From positions 3,968,001 through 4,032,000 of the forward strand of contig NC_007925.1 of the NCBI RefSeq assembly GCF_000013745.1: DNA of 64,000 bases. Direction: 5' to 3'. The notes beneath the pieces were generated by a model. The model was not told where the DNA came from and did no database searches. It worked only from the letters and a program-made list of their open reading frames with translations. Source of the DNA: Rhodopseudomonas_A palustris_F. Lineage in GTDB: Bacteria; Pseudomonadota; Alphaproteobacteria; Rhizobiales; Xanthobacteraceae. The position numbers and the translations under genes were made by a program. Shown piece by piece: positions 60,366 to 64,000 of the stretch. The first letter of the stretch is position 1. Each line of letters starts with the position of its first letter.

Positions 60366-60390
60366 GGAACATTTGTCGGCGCTTGCGATT
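60366..60390 (+). promoter_or_regulatory. EcfG-type promoter upstream of the SemiSWEET gene
   Basis: GGAAC (60366-60370), 18 bases, TT (60389-60390). It lies 107 bases upstream of the small transporter gene and heads the stress block. The remainder of the 60190-60497 stretch is very GC-rich and shows no gene. Confidence 0.55.
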
Positions 60391-60497
60391 GGTCCGGCCG
60401 AACCGGAGACCTCAGAGATGCACGCCCGCTCGCGCCTAAGATCGGCGCTCGCGACTGCCGCGGATCGACGCGTCCGTGCCGCAGGTGATCGTCGGCG

Positions 60498-60803
60498 ATG
60501 AACGACCATTTGTCGTGGATCGGGATCGCCGCAGCCGCACTGACCTCCCTCTCCTATCTGCCTCAGGTCCGCAAGGCCTGGCCGCGCGGGTCGACCACCG
60601 ACCTATCGCTGCGCATGCTGATCGTGCTGACCGCCGGTCTCGCGCTGTGGACGGTCTACGGTCTACTGAAATCCGACTACGTGATCGTCGTCGCCAACGG
60701 GGTCGGCGGCGCGCTGTCGTCCAGCGTGCTGGGCTGCAAAACGCGCGACCTTTTTGCCGCCAGGCAAGGCCGCCGGCCCGGGAACCTAACCGACTTCACG
60801 TAG
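60498..60803 (+). CDS. SemiSWEET-family (PQ-loop/MtN3) transporter
   Basis: The 101-residue protein has three membrane helices and the PQ-loop signature LSYLPQVRKAWPRGSTTDLSLRMLIVL. Bacterial SemiSWEETs are dimers that move sugars or related small molecules down a gradient. The call rests on topology and the PQ motif; the substrate is unknown. It is first in the stress block, and its 3' end contains the promoter of the next gene. Confidence 0.85.
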   Translation: MNDHLSWIGIAAAALTSLSYLPQVRKAWPRGSTTDLSLRMLIVLTAGLALWTVYGLLKSDYVIVVANGVGGALSSSVLGCKTRDLFAARQGRRPGNLTDFT

Positions 60804-60805
60804 TT
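60781..60805 (+). promoter_or_regulatory. EcfG-type promoter of the YciF-like gene
   Basis: GGAACC begins at 60781, and the -10 TT falls at 60804-60805 after an 18-base spacer following GGAAC. It overlaps the end of the SemiSWEET gene and lies 37 bases upstream of the YciF-like start. Confidence 0.6.
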
Positions 60806-60841
60806 GGGATGCATCGCGGACGTGGCTGCACCCCGGAGACG

Positions 60842-61354
60842 ATGATGGGCTTCTTCAGCAAAGACATTCAATCGATGGACGACCTCCTGCTGCACGGATT
60901 GCAGGACATCTATTACGCCGAGCAGCAGATCACCAAGGCGCTGCCGACGATGATCGAACAGGCGACCAATCGCGACCTCGCGCAAGGGCTGAAAAGTCAT
61001 CTCGAGGAAACCAACAAGCAGATCGAGCGGCTCGACCAGGTGTTCAAGAAGCTCGGCCAGACCCCTTCGGGCACCGACTGCCCGGCAATCGACGGACTGA
61101 TCAAGGAGTCCAACGAAACCGCGGGCGAGATCGCCGACAAATCGGTGCTCGACGCCGCGATCATCGCCAACGCGCAGGCCGTCGAACACTACGAAATCGC
61201 CCGCTACGGCACCCTGATCGCGTGGGCCGAAGAGCTCGGCCACGACGACATCGTCCGATTCCTCACCACCAATCTGAACGAGGAAAAGGCCGCCAATACC
61301 AAGCTCAACACCGTGGCGCTCCGCAAGGGCGTCAATCGCAAAGCTGCAAGCTGA
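60842..61354 (+). CDS. YciF-like ferritin-type stress protein (DUF892)
   Basis: The 170-residue protein is a four-helix bundle of the YciE/YciF family: LLLHGLQDIYYAEQQITKALPTMIEQATNRDLAQGLKSHLEETNKQIERLDQVFKKLG and AQAVEHYEIARYGTLIAWAEELGHDDIVRFLTTNLNEEKAAN. Glu and His residues that could bind di-iron are present on helices 1, 2 and 3 (YYAEQQ, EE, EHYE). ATG at 60842 or 60845 follows CGGAG. The family responds to general stress; enzymatic function is not established. Confidence 0.9.
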   Translation: MMGFFSKDIQSMDDLLLHGLQDIYYAEQQITKALPTMIEQATNRDLAQGLKSHLEETNKQIERLDQVFKKLGQTPSGTDCPAIDGLIKESNETAGEIADKSVLDAAIIANAQAVEHYEIARYGTLIAWAEELGHDDIVRFLTTNLNEEKAANTKLNTVALRKGVNRKAAS

Positions 61355-61368
61355 AAGGATCAACTCCG

Positions 61369-61926
61369 ATGAAGAAGCATTTGACCGTTCTGGCCACCTG
61401 CCTGCTGTTCGCCACCCCGGCGCTGGCGCAGTCGGTCGGCGAGAAGACCGGCGTGAACTCCACGCTCGGCATCGCGCCCGCCACCCAGGACTTCGTTACC
61501 CAGGCGGCGATCAGCGATCTGTTCGAGACCGGCTCCGCCAAATTGGCGCTGGCCAACGGCAACGACGCGGTGAAGAAGTTCGCCAATCAGATGATCGAAG
61601 ATCACTCCAAGACTTCGGCCGAGCTGAAGCGGCTCGCCACCGGAACGCTCAAGGCGGAGCTGCCGAGCCAACTCGACAGCGCGCATCAGAGCAAGCTCGA
61701 CAAGCTGAATCAGGCCCGCGGCGAGGAATTTTCCACGCTGTATGCCTCCCAGCAGGTCGACGCTCATAAGGACGCGGTGAATCTGTTCGAGCGTTATTCG
61801 AAGGGCGGCGACAACGCCGAGTTGAAGAATTGGGCCGGCAAGACCCTGCCCACCCTGCAGCATCATTTGGAGATGGCGCAAAAGCTCGACGATTCCCGCT
61901 CCGGCACTACCGTCGGCAAGAAGTAA
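61369..61926 (+). CDS. Secreted DUF4142 protein
   Basis: The 185-residue product has a signal peptide (MKKHLTVLATCLLFATPALA) and the DUF4142 helical bundle: DFVTQAAISDLFETGSAKLALANGNDAVKKFANQMIEDHSKTSAELKRLA...FERYSKGGDNAELKNWAGKTLPTLQHHLEMAQKL. The domain is ferritin-like but lacks obvious iron ligands except scattered His/Glu. It lies 14 bases after the YciF-like gene, so it shares its promoter. The protein is periplasmic, of unknown function, and is usually found in stress regulons. Confidence 0.9.
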   Translation: MKKHLTVLATCLLFATPALAQSVGEKTGVNSTLGIAPATQDFVTQAAISDLFETGSAKLALANGNDAVKKFANQMIEDHSKTSAELKRLATGTLKAELPSQLDSAHQSKLDKLNQARGEEFSTLYASQQVDAHKDAVNLFERYSKGGDNAELKNWAGKTLPTLQHHLEMAQKLDDSRSGTTVGKK

Positions 61927-61933
61927 TCACTCC

Positions 61934-61958
61934 CGGCTCGGCGTGCATCGCCGAGCCG
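61934..61958 (+). terminator. Hairpin after the DUF4142 gene
   Basis: CGGCTCGGCG-TGCAT-CGCCGAGCCG is a perfect 10-bp stem followed by TTTCGTT. It sits 8 bases after the stop codon and should end the yciF-like/DUF4142 transcript before katE. Confidence 0.7.
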
Positions 61959-62031
61959 TTTCGTTACGCTGCCCGGCGGCGCCCGCCGCCGGGATCCCTC
62001 GCCCGGTTTTTCTGAACAGGACCTCCGCCTG

Positions 62032-64000
62032 ATGGCCAAGACCTCGAAGCGCTCGGCTGAACGTTCCTCCACGGTGCACGACCAGAAGCTCTCACGCGGC
62101 GAAGGCGGCGAGCTGCATCAGACCGCCGAGGATCTCGGCCTCGACGTGCTGACCACCGCGCAAGGCGGCCCGGTCTCGGACGATCAAAACTCGCTGAAGA
62201 TCGGCCCGCGCGGCCCGACGCTGATCGAGGACTTCCATTTCCGCGAAAAGATCTTCCACTTCGACCACGAGCGGATTCCGGAGCGCGTGGTGCACGCCCG
62301 CGGCTACGGCGCGCACGGCTTCTTCGAGACCACCAAGTCGCTGGCGAAATACACCCGCGCCGACCTGTTCCAGCGTGAAGGCGAACGCACCCCGGCCTTC
62401 GTGCGGTTCTCCACCGTTGCCGGCAGCAAGGGATCGTTCGACCTCGCACGCGACGTCCGCGGCTTCGCGGTCAAGCTCTACACCCAGGAAGGCAATTGGG
62501 ACCTGGTCGGCAACAACATCCCGGTGTTCTTCATCCAAGACGCCATCAAATTTCCCGACGTGATCCACGCCGTCAAGGAGGATCCGGACAGCGCCATCCC
62601 GCAGGCGCAATCGGCGCACGATACGTTCTGGGATTTCATCAGCCTGACCCCGGAAAGCATGCATATGATCATGTGGGTGATGTCGGACCGGGCGATCCCG
62701 CGCTCGTTCCGCTTCATGGAAGGGTTCGGCGTCCACACCTTCCGGCTGGTCAACGCCAAGAACGAATCCACCTTCGTGAAATTCCACTGGAAGCCGAAGC
62801 TTGGCCTGCAGTCGGTGCTGTGGAACGAAGCGGTGAAGATCAACGGCGCCGATCCGGATTTCCATCGCCGCGATCTGTGGACCGCGATCCAGTCAGGCAA
62901 CTTCCCGGAATGGGAGCTGCAGGTGCAATTGTTCGACCAGGCGTTTGCCGACAGCTTCGATTTCGACATTCTCGATCCCACCAAGATCATCCCGGAAGAG
63001 ATCTTGCCGCCGATCGCGGTCGGCCGCCTGGTGCTCGACCGCATGCCGGATAATTTCTTCGCCGAGACCGAGCAGGTCGCGTTCATGACGCAAAACGTGC
63101 CGCCCGGCATCGACTTCTCCAACGATCCGTTGCTGCAGGGCCGTAACTTCTCCTATCTCGACACCCAGCTGAAGCGGCTCGGTAGCCCGAACTTCACCCA
63201 TCTGCCGATCAATGCGCCGAAGTGCCCGTTCGCGCATTTCCAGCAGGACGGCCACATGGCGATGCGCAACCCGGTCGGTCGCATCAACTACCAGCCGAAC
63301 TCGTTCGGCGAAGGCCCGCGGGAATCCCCAACCCGCGGCTTCGTGCCGTTCGCCGAGGCCGAGGAAGGCGCCAAGGCCCACCTCCGCGCCGAGAGCTTCG
63401 CCGATCACTACAGCCAGGCGCGGCAGTTCTACATCAGCCAGACCCGCGGCGAACAGCATCACATCGCCGCCGCCATCACCTTCGAGCTCAGCAAATGCAA
63501 GCTGCCGGTGATCCGCGAACGCGTGGTGTCGCATCTTTTGAACATCGAGGAAGGCCTGGCCAACAAGGTGGCCGCGGCGCTCGGCATCAAGACCATGCCG
63601 AAGCCAGCCGACGCCGCGGTGCCGACGCGGCAGGATCTGCCGCCGTCGCCGTCGCTGTCGATCGTCGAACGCGGGCCGAAGCGCTTCGAAGGCCGCAAGC
63701 TCGGCATCCTGATCACCGACGGCACCGACGCCGCGGTGCTGAAGGCGCTACAAACCGCGATCACCAAGGCCAGCGCAGTGGTCGAACTGATCGCGCCGAA
63801 GGTCGGCGGCGTCACCTTGAGCGACGGCAGCTTCATCGCCGCCGACCAGATGATCGACGGCGGGCCCTCGGTGCTGTATGACGCAGTGGCGCTTCTGCCG
63901 TCGGAGGCAGAAATCGATGCGCTGCTGTCGGAAGCGACCGCGCGCGACTTCGTCGCCGATGCGTTCGCGCATTGCAAGTTCATCGGCTACGTCGCCGCCG
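62032..64000 (+). CDS. katE: Large-subunit catalase HPII, C-terminus beyond window
   Basis: 656 residues are visible. The catalytic core has the His motif HARGYGAHGFFE, Asn in NNIPVFFIQD and the haem-region motif RLVLDRMPDNFFAETEQVAF. After residue about 530 it continues into the clade-2 C-terminal flavodoxin/class-I amidotransferase-like domain (GRKLGILITDGTDAAVLKAL). This size and extra domain mark the large-subunit HPII type (about 700-750 aa). ATG 62032 follows CAGGACC. It degrades hydrogen peroxide in stationary phase or stress. The frame is open to the window edge. Confidence 0.95.
   Translation, partial: MAKTSKRSAERSSTVHDQKLSRGEGGELHQTAEDLGLDVLTTAQGGPVSDDQNSLKIGPRGPTLIEDFHFREKIFHFDHERIPERVVHARGYGAHGFFETTKSLAKYTRADLFQREGERTPAFVRFSTVAGSKGSFDLARDVRGFAVKLYTQEGNWDLVGNNIPVFFIQDAIKFPDVIHAVKEDPDSAIPQAQSAHDTFWDFISLTPESMHMIMWVMSDRAIPRSFRFMEGFGVHTFRLVNAKNESTFVKFHWKPKLGLQSVLWNEAVKINGADPDFHRRDLWTAIQSGNFPEWELQVQLFDQAFADSFDFDILDPTKIIPEEILPPIAVGRLVLDRMPDNFFAETEQVAFMTQNVPPGIDFSNDPLLQGRNFSYLDTQLKRLGSPNFTHLPINAPKCPFAHFQQDGHMAMRNPVGRINYQPNSFGEGPRESPTRGFVPFAEAEEGAKAHLRAESFADHYSQARQFYISQTRGEQHHIAAAITFELSKCKLPVIRERVVSHLLNIEEGLANKVAAALGIKTMPKPADAAVPTRQDLPPSPSLSIVERGPKRFEGRKLGILITDGTDAAVLKALQTAITKASAVVELIAPKVGGVTLSDGSFIAADQMIDGGPSVLYDAVALLPSEAEIDALLSEATARDFVADAFAHCKFIGYVAA

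Noticed and set aside
1..64000. CRISPR arrays, rRNA genes, complete insertion sequences
   Set aside because: No regularly spaced repeats, rRNA-like stretches or transposase genes with terminal inverted repeats were seen in reading the window.

Overview
The window is GC-rich, densely coding DNA from an alphaproteobacterium. It most resembles the Nitrobacteraceae (Rhodopseudomonas, Bradyrhizobium and relatives). The clues are rhizobial-type ParB/ArdC island genes, a small-protein family I associate with this group, GGAAC-N18-TT (EcfG-type) promoters, acetone carboxylase, and a P1B-6 ATPase cluster of the kind known from Rhodopseudomonas. The genus is an inference; there is no rRNA here to fix it.

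Layout. 1-4.2 kb is plasmid- or ICE-like accessory DNA: a ParB-family protein (cut by the window edge) and ArdC share a folded RNA leader, followed by small AT-richer orphan genes and a frameshifted chemoreceptor relic. 4.7-8.2 kb holds a membrane protein, a tandem AAA+ (CDC48-like) ATPase and a TetR regulator. 8.4-14.6 kb is a patatin lipoprotein plus an RbbA/YhhJ/HlyD ABC exporter. 14.8-18.3 kb is a stress/storage group (DUF1269 protein, TetR regulator, phasin-like coiled coil, tandem UspA). 18.3-23.4 kb is an AcrAB-type RND pump with a divergent TetR repressor. 23.5-27.6 kb holds an ECF sigma factor, small membrane proteins, ohr-ohrR-GST and a secreted PepSY-like protein. 27.9-33.3 kb is an EmrAB-NodT-type tripartite pump with its TetR regulator and a small secreted cysteine-repeat protein.

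33.3-36.5 kb mixes relics (PAS domain, HsdR tail, TetR head) around an intact oleate hydratase gene. 36.7-43.9 kb is the acetone carboxylase operon acxBAC with its sigma-54 activator gene acxR and a near-consensus -24/-12 promoter. 44-45.4 kb contains deletion scars (PhzF-like, UspA, HmuV pieces). 45.6-53 kb is a siderophore uptake system (ABC importer, esterase, TonB receptor, AraC regulator). 54-58.2 kb is a small cluster centred on a P1B-6 ATPase with an SCA motif, preceded by an HMA2-like protein and two glycine-zipper membrane proteins. I read this as a ferrosome-type (fez) iron-storage organelle cluster. 58.6-60.2 kb is a tyrosine integrase next to the 3' end of tRNA-Gly(TCC), the right edge of an integrated element. 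60.4-64 kb is a general-stress block (SemiSWEET, YciF-like, DUF4142, catalase HPII) with two EcfG-type promoter matches.

Themes. Iron import (45-53 kb) and putative iron storage (54-58 kb) lie side by side. Three efflux or export systems lie within 25 kb. Several operators can be read directly. One 19-bp site recurs in front of a TetR/DUF1269 pair, the phasin-like gene and the PepSY gene, defining a small regulon. A 17-bp site recurs before the Emr operon and the cysteine-repeat gene. The most novel-looking items are the covarying leader hairpins of parB and ardC, the three-site regulon, the palindrome array upstream of the ferrosome-like cluster, and an exact 23-bp direct repeat flanking the 22-kb acx/iron segment. 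I found no CRISPR array, no rRNA and no intact insertion sequence.
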